A DNA stretch of 64,000 nt from CAKSQF01 sp964582375 (lineage in GTDB: Bacteria; Bacillota; Clostridia; Oscillospirales; CAG-272). The stretch is from contig CAZORL010000004.1 in NCBI GenBank assembly GCA_964582375.1, forward strand, positions 22,071 through 86,070, in the 5' to 3' direction. A program made the position numbers and the translations under genes. The notes under the pieces were generated by a model. It was not told the DNA's origin. It did no database searches and worked only from the letters and a program-made list of their open reading frames with translations. Positions 57,606-64,000 of this stretch are shown piece after piece (within the stretch, counting starts at the first letter, position 1; every line of letters starts with the position of its first letter).

Positions 57606-58052
57606 ATGTTTGAGCTGAAGCCTTACCGTAGAAATAATGCTGTCAGGGAGTATAACCCCTTCAAGGAAATGGACGAGTTCTTTGCCGATCCGTTTGGCGG
57701 ATTTTTCGGAAACCGTGATATCGCGGCATTCAAGACCGATATTTCGGACGAAGGAGATCACTATCTGCTCGAGGCAGATCTTCCGGGATTTGATAAGAAA
57801 GACATCCACCTCGATATAAACGGTGACAGCCTCGTTCTCTCAGCCGAACGCGGAAGTGAGAATAAGACCGAGGAAAAGAAGAATAAGTATGTCCGCATGG
57901 AACGCTCGTGGGGCAGATATGTCAGAGAGTTTGATATATCAGCCATAGACGCCGCCGCGATCAAGGCAAAGTACGAAAACGGCGTGCTCAGCCTTATCCT
58001 GCCGAAGAAACAGGAAACACTTCCCACGGCAAGACAGATCGAGATCGAATGA
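57606..58052 (+). CDS. Small heat-shock protein Hsp20
   Basis: A 148-aa alpha-crystallin-domain chaperone. The N-terminal MFELKPYRRNNAVREYNPFKEMDEFF is followed by the core strands FKTDISDEGDHYLLEADLPGFDKKDIHLDINGDSLVLSAERG and the motif GVLSLILPKK. A short tail ends ARQIEIE. GGAGG precedes the ATG. It is the only gene in its unit, with a CIRCE element upstream and its own terminator. Confidence 0.95.
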   Translation: MFELKPYRRNNAVREYNPFKEMDEFFADPFGGFFGNRDIAAFKTDISDEGDHYLLEADLPGFDKKDIHLDINGDSLVLSAERGSENKTEEKKNKYVRMERSWGRYVREFDISAIDAAAIKAKYENGVLSLILPKKQETLPTARQIEIE

Positions 58053-58059
58053 CCAATAA

Positions 58060-58095
58060 AACAGACCCTCTCAATCACAAGAGGGTCTGTTTTTG
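58060..58095 (+). terminator. hsp20 terminator
   Basis: A 10-bp stem CAGACCCTCT / AGAGGGTCTG with flanking A and T runs, ending GTTTTTG. Confidence 0.9.
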
Positions 58096-58185
58096 CCGAA
58101 GAATCTCTCCTTAAACATTTCTCAAACAATGAAATAAAAACCCGCAAAGCAAATGGGTTGCCACAACAAAAAGGAGCGAACAAAT

Positions 58186-58260
58186 ATGTTAACGAATTTT
58201 CACCCTTTCATGGATTTGATCGACTCGGCAAGTGAGCGTATCGCCAACGCAAATGCTTAG
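58186..58260 (+). CDS. Possible 24-residue small protein
   Basis: AAAAGGAGCGAACAAAT gives a very good ribosome site for an ATG at 58186. The frame encodes 24 residues beginning MLTNFHPFMDLIDSASER and stops at TAG 58258-58260. The peptide is amphipathic with no Cys. It lies alone between the hsp20 terminator (58060-58095) and a second strong hairpin (58290-58327), which resembles a self-contained small gene. No clear promoter was found in 58096-58185. It is not recognised. Confidence 0.4.
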   Translation: MLTNFHPFMDLIDSASERIANANA

Positions 58261-58289
58261 ATAGAGCACGAAGGGCACAAAGATAAATG

Positions 58290-58327
58290 AATCGGCGTAC
58301 AAACGAAAAAACGTTTGTACGCCGATT
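58290..58327. terminator. Bidirectional hairpin between small ORF and SGNH gene
   Basis: A perfect 16-bp stem (AATCGGCGTACAAACG / CGTTTGTACGCCGATT) lies between the small plus-strand ORF and the converging SGNH gene. Confidence 0.85.
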
Positions 58328-58337
58328 TGTTGTTATC

Positions 58338-59117
58338 TTATTGTTCGATATAGGAAAATTCGGTTCCGATAAACCCGAGCTGCTTGAAATCATCCATGTT
58401 GTGCCTGATTATGTAATCAATGTATGAGATGAACATGCTTGCAGTCAGCTTGTATCCGCACGGGGTCATATGACCGCCGAGGAAGAATTTTTTGTGAAAT
58501 GCCGAGTCATATATCGGTGCGTACTCAAAAAGATCGATAACATATGAGTTCGTGAACTTCTTTGCGAACTCGTGCATGAGCCTTGCGTGCTCGGCTCGAA
58601 GGGTGTCGCCCCCATCGCCGTATCTCGGCATAGTAACAAAGAAGAATTTCGCGTCGGGGGATATTTCTTTGTATCTGCGCACAAGCTCGGCAAAATAGCC
58701 CGCAAAAGTACCAAAGTCAAGAGGATCATCGACCGATCCGACAGGGGTTCTTGCGTTCATGACGTCGTTTACGCCGAGTGCGACGATATACGCTTTGCAG
58801 GCAAGATCGGGCGAAAAATAGCCCATTTGCTCGCCGAAGCTTTCGAGGTATTCTTTTGCAGTCATGCCGCCGCGCGAGAAGTTCAGAGCGGTAAAGCCGC
58901 ACTCGCGCGCCATATACTGTCCCCAAGAATGACGGAACATGTCGTGGTATGCGCGGTTTCCGTTTTCGTCAAGAGACTCGAACTCGCCCGATGCAAGGCT
59001 GTCGCCGATGCATCCGACCTTTTCGAGTATGGAGCAAAATCCGCCGCCTATCGGCAGATTTTCGAGCGGCTTTTCGGTGCCGCCCTCGTCAAAATCGTAA
59101 AAAAGTTCTGTTTTCAT
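58338..59117 (-). CDS. SGNH/GDSL-family hydrolase
   Basis: A 259-aa enzyme without a signal peptide. Block I is GCIGDSLASGEFES with the catalytic Ser. Block III is IVALGVNDVMNA (GxND). Block V is LGGHMTPCGY, with catalytic His in place of DxxH. An additional motif is NFSRGGMTAKEYL. Likely activities are esterase or deacetylase on acylated sugars. It starts 28 bp after the GH31 gene with AAAGGAA upstream, so it is the second gene of that unit and may deacylate the same glycan. Confidence 0.9.
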   Translation of the reverse strand: MKTELFYDFDEGGTEKPLENLPIGGGFCSILEKVGCIGDSLASGEFESLDENGNRAYHDMFRHSWGQYMARECGFTALNFSRGGMTAKEYLESFGEQMGYFSPDLACKAYIVALGVNDVMNARTPVGSVDDPLDFGTFAGYFAELVRRYKEISPDAKFFFVTMPRYGDGGDTLRAEHARLMHEFAKKFTNSYVIDLFEYAPIYDSAFHKKFFLGGHMTPCGYKLTASMFISYIDYIIRHNMDDFKQLGFIGTEFSYIEQ

Positions 59118-59145
59118 AAGAAATTCCTTTCAATTTGTGTATATA

Positions 59146-62100
59146 TCACGAGAGTGCAACGCCGCTGAGCGAAATGTTGCCGCCGGTCTTGTTTGTGGCG
59201 ATATAGCAGACGGTTATGCTGTCGGTGTCGTACTTTGTCAGATCGGCGGTAACGATCGCGATCCTTGCGTCACCAGCAGCACTTGCCGCAGGGATGCCGT
59301 CGATCTGATTGCCGTCGGCATCGTAAATGACGATCGTGCCCGATGCGTTCCACGCACCGACAAAGAGGGTGAGTTTTTTGCAGTCTTTGATATCGACTCT
59401 TACCGTAATGCTGTCAAAATCGTTCTTGCCGTGTCTGGTTTCCGCACTTTTGATGATGTCTCCGTCCGACCATTTGATGACCCCTTTGTTGTCATCGTGA
59501 AGCTGCGAGGTCGTGTCAAATGTTGTGTTTATTCGATCGGTGACGCCCGCCTTGCGGACAGTCTCACCGCTTTGGCTGCCGTTGACCTTTCCGTAGAACT
59601 CCCAGTCAACAGTCCCCTCTGCACTCAGATCGAGTGTGCCAGTGTAAGGCGTGTCAACCGTGAGTGCCGAATTTGTTGCTCCCGTCGAAGGTGCGATGGT
59701 GTCCGCGGCCTTTTTGTCGGATGCGGCAATTGCCGAGAAGGTGATATTATCGCCGCAGAGGATCGAATAGGTGACATACAGCTCGGTGTTCGCCGCCGCA
59801 CTGCAGTCGATCGTCAGGACATTATAATAATTGCCCTTCATGTTGCCGAGGTTGAAGGTTTGCACATTGCCTGCGCGATCGCGAACGGTTATCTTCGAGA
59901 GCGATTTGTAACCGCCGATGTAGAGCTTGTAATAGGCGTTACCGCTCGGAACCTTGATCACCGTCGAGAAATCGACCTTCGAGACAGCTCCGCTCGAGGT
60001 CGTGCCGATCAGACGCTTGTCGCCGTCGCGATATCCTATCTGGTAATTGTCGTAGAATGTTGTAAATTTCTGATGAGACGTGAGGCTGTCAAGCAGATGC
60101 GAGTCGGTCTTCTTGCGGATCGCCTCGGTCATGTTGCCCGAGGTGAAGAGTATCCAATCAAGTCCGCCGACGCCTGTGAGATCGACGCTTGCTGTTTCTT
60201 TGTCCAGCCCTTTCAGCTCAGCCGTAAAGTTTGCCGAGATTCTGTTGTAGCTCTCGTTTACCTTATCTTTCGATGTCGATGCAAATGTGAGCACTATCTC
60301 CGCACCGACATTTACGTCGGTATCAAATTTCAGCGTGTAAACGTCCGCATCGGGAGATCCGCCGAGAGCGGCGAGCGGTGCTCCGTTTGCGTCGCGCGCG
60401 ATCTTATCGAATTTAACAGACTTCCCGTCGATCGTGACGCTCTCAAGTGCGCCAAACCCGTCCCTTGAGTGTACACGCAGGGTGTAACTGCGTTTTGTGA
60501 ATGCAAGATCGCCCTCGAAGATTCCTTTTGCGGCATCGATCTTCAGCGATATGCTCTTTTGATCGATCGGAGAGAGTGTCAGCTTTGTCGTGCGGTAGTG
60601 TCCTTCTTTGTAGGCGACGGTCTTGGTGTCGTCCTCGTAAATGACGGTGGATGCACTATTTGTGATGCCGGGGTAAACATCGAGGGTCATATGGCTCCAA
60701 TCCTTCTCGGAAGTGCTTACCATATTGTCGGCAAGGGCGAATATCGATCCCATGCGAACGAAGATCGGGGAGGTCTCAAGCGTATGCGAGACGGTGATGG
60801 TTGCAGGACCTGCGTATGTCTTTCCGTTCCATACATCCATCCACTCGCCCTCGGGAATGAACACCTCGCGCGAGACGCCCTGATCGGTGATGCCCTCAAC
60901 ATAGATGTGCGCATAGTATCCGTCTTCAAAATATTCAATGGTTATCGAGTGTGTCGTGCCTGCTTTGAGCGTTTTTGAAATAAATTCGACATCATAGACA
61001 GCCCAACCGTTCTCGTCAACACGTTCGCCGTCGATCCATATGCGAATACCGTCATCGGCAAAGAAACGAAGTGCCATGTCATTCTTGCCCACGGTGACCT
61101 CGCCGCTCCAACGGATCGAAAATCTGTCCGAAAGTCCGAGGCAATCGGGGCCTGAGCCCTGCCAATCGAAATAGACATGTTCGTCATAGCCCGTGTATGA
61201 CGGCTCACCCGAGAGATCTTTGTTGGAAAAATATTCGGCGTAGAGTCCGTCTTTGCCGCCTGACGTGAATTTGTAATCGTCGGTGGTGGCAAAGCTCTCG
61301 GTCACGGGAGCAACGAGCAGATAATCGCCGAGGAGATATTCGTCATTTCGCGACGCCTCGACAAGATCGGGGTAGAGAATATCAAGACGCCTTGTGAGCG
61401 GCAGACCCGATACATAATTTTCGTGTGAAAGCGCGTAGTAGAGCGGAAGCAGTCTGTATCGCAGATCAACATATGTGTGCGTTACCGCCTCTGCAGTGTC
61501 GCCGAACAGCCATGGCATACGCGAGTAAGGCTTTGTACAGTGGACGCGCATGATCGGCGACAGCGCACCGAACTGCATCCAGCGGACATACATGTCATCG
61601 CTGACATCGGTAACATGACCGCCGATATCTGCCGAGATGTAGGGAAGTCCGAGCACACTTCCGCCGAAGATCGCATTGTAGACCTCATCGTTCAGATCAT
61701 CGACAGTCGCGCCGATGTCGCCCGTCCACTGGATCGAGTATTTGTGCGATGAGATCTCGGGGGCATATTGCACCTCTCCGTGAAGGATGCCGTCAACATT
61801 GCCCATGATCAGCGCACGACGGGCAAACTCGTCAATGTCGGTGATGCTGTTATAATAATCCTCGGTGATCCACTGATAAGCATACATACCCGAGGCGTAG
61901 ATCGACATTCCGTCCTTTATCTCGTTGAGCGCAACACCCCAGTTTCTGTCGTACCACCAAATATCAAGGCCGAGCGAGAGGATAAGCTTTAGGTTCTTGT
62001 TTCTGTACTCGACCTCGTCATTGTCGATCAGACTGTCCGTGTCCTTCTTGGGCTCAGGATGGTCGTTGAACATGATCGAAACGCCGAGATCGTGTGCCTT

Positions 62101-62991
62101 TTCGAGGAAATCAGCCATGTTCGGGAACAGCTTTTTGTTTATGGTGTATCCGACGCCGCCGATGGATGAGCTCTGACGCCAGTCTGTGTCGATTACCAGC
62201 ATATCTATCGAATATCCGCGATCGCGGTAATCTTTGATCTGCCGGAGCGCAGTCTCGGCGGTGTATTCGTACCAACGCGAGTCCCAATAGCCGAGCATCT
62301 GAAGCGTGACCATCTCGGACGGTCCGGTGAGGGTGATGAAATCAAGTGCGAAATTTTCGTAGCTGCCGCCCGGAAGAAAAATAAACGCATCAACGGCATC
62401 GTTGTCCTTGTCCCATCCGTTGTTCTTTTCACCGCTTTCCGATGGTGTGTAACCATTCTCCGAGGGAATAACACGCGGCGAATCGGTGAAATACCAGCTC
62501 GTAAGCTCATCGGACGGAGACGGCAGATATATGTTAGTGTCGGTCTCTCCGAGATAGGTCCATAAGACTTTTCCGTCGGTATCGGTTATGTACGCACCGT
62601 TTGGTTCGTTTTTGGCATCCGGAGACAGATAAACGACATATTTTTCGGTGGTGATCACCGACATACCGTCCTTTTCGGATATCGTGTAACCGACCTCTCT
62701 CCAGCCGAGCCGCTTTACAATATTGTAGGAAGGTCGATCCTCAAATCCCTTCGGTCCTTTCATCTCTATGCGGACGAGCCTGTCCGAGAGGAGCTGAATG
62801 CGAATGTTACCAAGCTCAATGCTTGTTGGTTTGGCATTTGGATCGACCTTGTCATCGGTTTTTGGGGATGTCGTCGGCAGGGAAGATGATGTAGCTTTTG
62901 CCGATGTGACCTCCTGCTTTTCCCCTGAGCATCCGACAAGAGTGCCGATTACCATCGAGAAAGCAAGAAGAAGCGTTATTATTCTTTTCAT
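59146..62991 (-). CDS. Glycoside hydrolase family 31 lipoprotein with PA14 domain
   Basis: A 1281-aa surface lipoprotein with lipobox TLVGC (Cys about 21) and a Ser/Thr/Lys linker. An N-terminal galactose-mutarotase-like domain precedes a GH31 (alpha/beta)8 catalytic barrel. Barrel segments are YSIDMLVIDTDWRQ, the presumed nucleophile Asp in LDIWWYDRNWGV and the presumed acid/base Asp in SIQWTGDIGATVDDL. A PA14 carbohydrate-binding domain follows (GLYAEYFSNKDLSGEPSYTGYD to ALRFFADDGIRIWIDGERV). Two related C-terminal beta-sandwich domains of about 145 aa close the protein. Probable alpha-glucosidase or alpha-xylosidase; the exact substrate is not readable. GGAGG precedes the ATG at 62991. Confidence 0.9.
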   Translation of the reverse strand: MKRIITLLLAFSMVIGTLVGCSGEKQEVTSAKATSSSLPTTSPKTDDKVDPNAKPTSIELGNIRIQLLSDRLVRIEMKGPKGFEDRPSYNIVKRLGWREVGYTISEKDGMSVITTEKYVVYLSPDAKNEPNGAYITDTDGKVLWTYLGETDTNIYLPSPSDELTSWYFTDSPRVIPSENGYTPSESGEKNNGWDKDNDAVDAFIFLPGGSYENFALDFITLTGPSEMVTLQMLGYWDSRWYEYTAETALRQIKDYRDRGYSIDMLVIDTDWRQSSSIGGVGYTINKKLFPNMADFLEKAHDLGVSIMFNDHPEPKKDTDSLIDNDEVEYRNKNLKLILSLGLDIWWYDRNWGVALNEIKDGMSIYASGMYAYQWITEDYYNSITDIDEFARRALIMGNVDGILHGEVQYAPEISSHKYSIQWTGDIGATVDDLNDEVYNAIFGGSVLGLPYISADIGGHVTDVSDDMYVRWMQFGALSPIMRVHCTKPYSRMPWLFGDTAEAVTHTYVDLRYRLLPLYYALSHENYVSGLPLTRRLDILYPDLVEASRNDEYLLGDYLLVAPVTESFATTDDYKFTSGGKDGLYAEYFSNKDLSGEPSYTGYDEHVYFDWQGSGPDCLGLSDRFSIRWSGEVTVGKNDMALRFFADDGIRIWIDGERVDENGWAVYDVEFISKTLKAGTTHSITIEYFEDGYYAHIYVEGITDQGVSREVFIPEGEWMDVWNGKTYAGPATITVSHTLETSPIFVRMGSIFALADNMVSTSEKDWSHMTLDVYPGITNSASTVIYEDDTKTVAYKEGHYRTTKLTLSPIDQKSISLKIDAAKGIFEGDLAFTKRSYTLRVHSRDGFGALESVTIDGKSVKFDKIARDANGAPLAALGGSPDADVYTLKFDTDVNVGAEIVLTFASTSKDKVNESYNRISANFTAELKGLDKETASVDLTGVGGLDWILFTSGNMTEAIRKKTDSHLLDSLTSHQKFTTFYDNYQIGYRDGDKRLIGTTSSGAVSKVDFSTVIKVPSGNAYYKLYIGGYKSLSKITVRDRAGNVQTFNLGNMKGNYYNVLTIDCSAAANTELYVTYSILCGDNITFSAIAASDKKAADTIAPSTGATNSALTVDTPYTGTLDLSAEGTVDWEFYGKVNGSQSGETVRKAGVTDRINTTFDTTSQLHDDNKGVIKWSDGDIIKSAETRHGKNDFDSITVRVDIKDCKKLTLFVGAWNASGTIVIYDADGNQIDGIPAASAAGDARIAIVTADLTKYDTDSITVCYIATNKTGGNISLSGVALS

Positions 62992-63015
62992 TTGTGTTTG
63001 ACCTCCGAGCATTAC

Positions 63016-63031
63016 TTGACATTTGTCAAGC
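63016..63031. promoter_or_regulatory. Perfect palindrome in the GH31 leader
   Basis: CTTGACATTTGTCAAG (7-bp arms CTTGACA / TGTCAAG, 2-nt centre) lies between the promoter and the GH31 start, a plausible repressor site. Confidence 0.5.
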
Positions 63032-63041
63032 CTTATATGAA

Positions 63042-63070
63042 ATTATACCAAAAAAAGCCGATCGTGTCAA
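63042..63070 (-). promoter_or_regulatory. GH31-SGNH promoter
   Basis: TTGACA (63065-63070), 17 bp, TATAAT (63042-63047) on the minus strand. Confidence 0.83.
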
Positions 63071-63205
63071 GTATTTCTTTTTGCTTTTATAAAAACTATC
63101 ACCTCCCTCGGGGTCAAACAAGATCACAATCGCCCAAAAAGTACACCCTCACCGTTCTGCTCGATCGATTTTTTTGATTTTTTTCAAAAAATTATCAAAA
63201 AGCTA

Positions 63206-63234
63206 TTGACAAAAGGGAAGATCTGTGCTATAAT
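63206..63234 (+). promoter_or_regulatory. tRNA-Gln promoter
   Basis: TTGACA (63206-63211), 17 bp, TATAAT (63229-63234), about 27 bp before the tRNA. Confidence 0.85.
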
Positions 63235-63261
63235 AAGACCCGCTGAGAAGAACAGCAATAT

Positions 63262-63335
63262 TGAGGATTTGTGTAAAGGTAGCACGACAGACTCTGACTC
63301 TGTTTGTTGGGGTTCGAATCCCTAATCCTCAGCCA
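63262..63335 (+). tRNA. tRNA-Gln(CTG)
   Basis: A 74-nt cloverleaf with encoded CCA. Acceptor stem TGAGGAT/ATCCTCA; anticodon arm ACAGA-CTCTGAC-TCTGT with anticodon CTG; T-arm TGGGG-TTCGAAT-CCCTA (one G-U pair). D-arm GTGT/GCAC. Confidence 0.94.
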
Positions 63336-63338
63336 AAA

Positions 63339-63366
63339 GCCCGAGAGCACATGCCCTCGGGTTTTT
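63339..63366 (+). terminator. tRNA-Gln terminator
   Basis: Stem GCCCGAG / CTCGGGT region (arms CCCGAG/CTCGGG) followed by TTTTT. Confidence 0.85.
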
Positions 63367-63369
63367 AAT

Positions 63370-63587
63370 TTGTATGTACAAATGCGCGTTTTGCCTGCGG
63401 ATATTGTATTTTGTGACCTTATTCACCGGTCACTTTTACTTATTACTTCCAAAAGCCGACAAGAGGATTTGGTGAAGAGTGAAGAGTGAAAAATAAAATC
63501 GACAAGCCACTAACTGTGTTTTGCAATTGTCGGATAATAACCGTGAACTTTATTGCAGGTCTTGGAACAAGGAGGAACAGAAATAAC
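63370..63587. other. Gap between tRNA-Gln and the Xre gene
   Basis: This stretch is AT-rich, with a direct repeat GAAGAGT-GAAGAGT near 63473-63487. No clear gene, promoter or structured RNA was found, apart from the GGAGG site of the following gene. Confidence 0.5.
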
Positions 63588-63812
63588 ATGAAAATGAGTT
63601 ATAACAGACTGTGGAAACTATTGATTGACAAGGGAATGAAGAAATCCGATTTGAGAAAAGTTGCAAATGTGAGTTCATCATCCCTTGCGAAACTGGGCAA
63701 AGGTGAAAATGTTACCACAGATGTGATACTGAAAATCTGTGCCGCTCTTGACTGCCGCGTGGAGGATATTATGGAGATTGTTTCTGATGAAGAAACAGCC
63801 TCCACATTGTAA
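63588..63812 (+). CDS. Small Xre-family regulator, second copy
   Basis: A 74-aa helix-turn-helix protein, MKMSYNRLWKLLIDKGMKKSDLRKVANVSSSSLAKLGKGENVTTDVILKICAALDCRVEDIMEIV. It is clearly related to the regulator at 35184-35426 (shared LWKLLID, MKK-DL, AKLGK, LKIC, LDC/LGC). Such regulators commonly precede restriction-modification or other accessory genes in Firmicutes. The downstream neighbour is outside the window. The local sequence is more AT-rich than the rest. GGAGG lies 12 nt before the ATG. Confidence 0.85.
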   Translation: MKMSYNRLWKLLIDKGMKKSDLRKVANVSSSSLAKLGKGENVTTDVILKICAALDCRVEDIMEIVSDEETASTL

Positions 63813-63886
63813 AGCATATTCGGTATAGCGATTTACTTAATCAAAAACTGTATCGGGCACAAATTAATATTGATAAAATATGAAAG

Positions 63887-63927
63887 TTAGCCGCCACAGT
63901 TTCTTGTTATTACACTGTGACGGCTAA
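63887..63927 (+). terminator. Hairpin downstream of the Xre gene
   Basis: Arms TTAGCCG-CACAGT / ACTGTG-CGGCTAA form a long imperfect stem around a 13-nt loop, 75 bp after the Xre stop. The U-tract is weak. Nothing else was recognised from 63928 to the end. Confidence 0.5.
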
Positions 63928-64000
63928 TTCTGCGTTATTGCAACACTGTTTGACATAGATTTTACAAAAGGCTGGTTTTTGACTTTACATCTCCTATGTA

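Noticed and set aside
59137..60468. 443-codon open frame antisense to the GH31 C-terminal region
   Set aside because: It lacks any family similarity and lies wholly over a clear glycosidase; coding-bias shadow.
1..64000. CRISPR array, prophage, integrase or insertion sequence
   Set aside because: No regularly spaced repeats, transposase, recombinase or phage structural motif was found on either strand.

Overview
The window looks like chromosome from an anaerobic, endospore-forming member of the Clostridia, probably an uncultured gut-type Oscillospirales or related lineage. The placement rests on gene content, not on a marker-gene tree. The evidence is the spoIIAA-spoIIAB-sigF operon plus spoIIE, a T-box leader on valS, ferrous-iron uptake genes (two feoA, feoB and a Cys-rich FeoB partner), a two-gene SufC/SufB system, a PKTGD-type wall-sorting signal and carbohydrate-directed lipoproteins. 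Almost every transcription unit starts with a near-consensus TTGACA-N17-TATAAT promoter and ends in a strong hairpin terminator, so operon borders can be read with unusual confidence.

Layout. 1-5.6 kb (minus): DUF177 protein, rpmF, a DUF512 radical-SAM protein, der, plsY, rpmB and a truncated GME-fold gene. 5.7-7.2 kb (minus): the spoIIA operon. 7.4-9.7 kb (minus): an LTA-synthase-like sulfatase. 10-13.2 kb: T-box and valS (plus), then tRNA-Lys (minus). 13.3-13.7 kb: a decayed gene. 13.8-15.9 kb (minus): HAD phosphatase, luxS and mtnN (AI-2 / SAH recycling). 16-23.3 kb: alaS (minus) divergent from cca, followed by hisS and aspS (plus). 23.3-26.7 kb (minus): the Feo operon behind three copies of a GGTTAG/CTAACC operator. 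26.9-30 kb: a PAP2 phosphatase (minus) divergent from spoIIE (plus). 30.1-35.4 kb (minus): an Xre regulator, FakA-like kinase, DegV/FakB-like protein, GNAT-like protein, plsX and acpP, which form a fatty-acid activation operon. 35.6-40.9 kb (minus): MoxR, DUF58 and transglutaminase. 41.3-42.6 kb: HU and D-lactate dehydrogenase. 42.9-47.9 kb: three tandem BNR (sialidase-like) lipoproteins. 48.1-48.9 kb: a wall-anchored secreted protein. 49-50.5 kb: a ferredoxin/ASKHA corrinoid-activation-type protein. 50.6-54.9 kb: MBOAT acyltransferase, DHHW protein and a DUF6688 membrane protein. 54.9-58.3 kb: mscL, sufC-sufB, CIRCE-controlled hsp20 and a 24-codon small ORF. 58.3-63 kb (minus): a GH31 lipoprotein and an SGNH hydrolase. 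63.3-64 kb: tRNA-Gln and a second Xre-type regulator at the edge.

How the parts fit. SpoIIE, SpoIIAA, SpoIIAB and SigF are the complete forespore sigma-F switch. The spoIIA and spoIIE promoters both have a 21-bp spacer and a Spo0A-box-like sequence over the -35 element, so they are likely co-activated by Spo0A. FakA, the DegV-type protein, PlsX, AcpP and the distant PlsY cover the path from free fatty acid through acyl-phosphate to lysophosphatidate. LuxS and MtnN recycle S-adenosylhomocysteine. The surface genes (GH31, SGNH, three BNR lipoproteins, PKTGD protein, MBOAT-DHHW) point to glycan degradation and to acylation of a cell-surface polymer.

No CRISPR array, transposase, integrase or phage module was seen. 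The most unusual observations are the paired 21-bp-spacer sporulation promoters, an apparent ATT start codon in the DUF177 gene, the recent tandem duplication of the BNR lipoproteins, an acidic extracytoplasmic insertion in FeoB, and two very small ORFs (upstream of sufC and downstream of hsp20).
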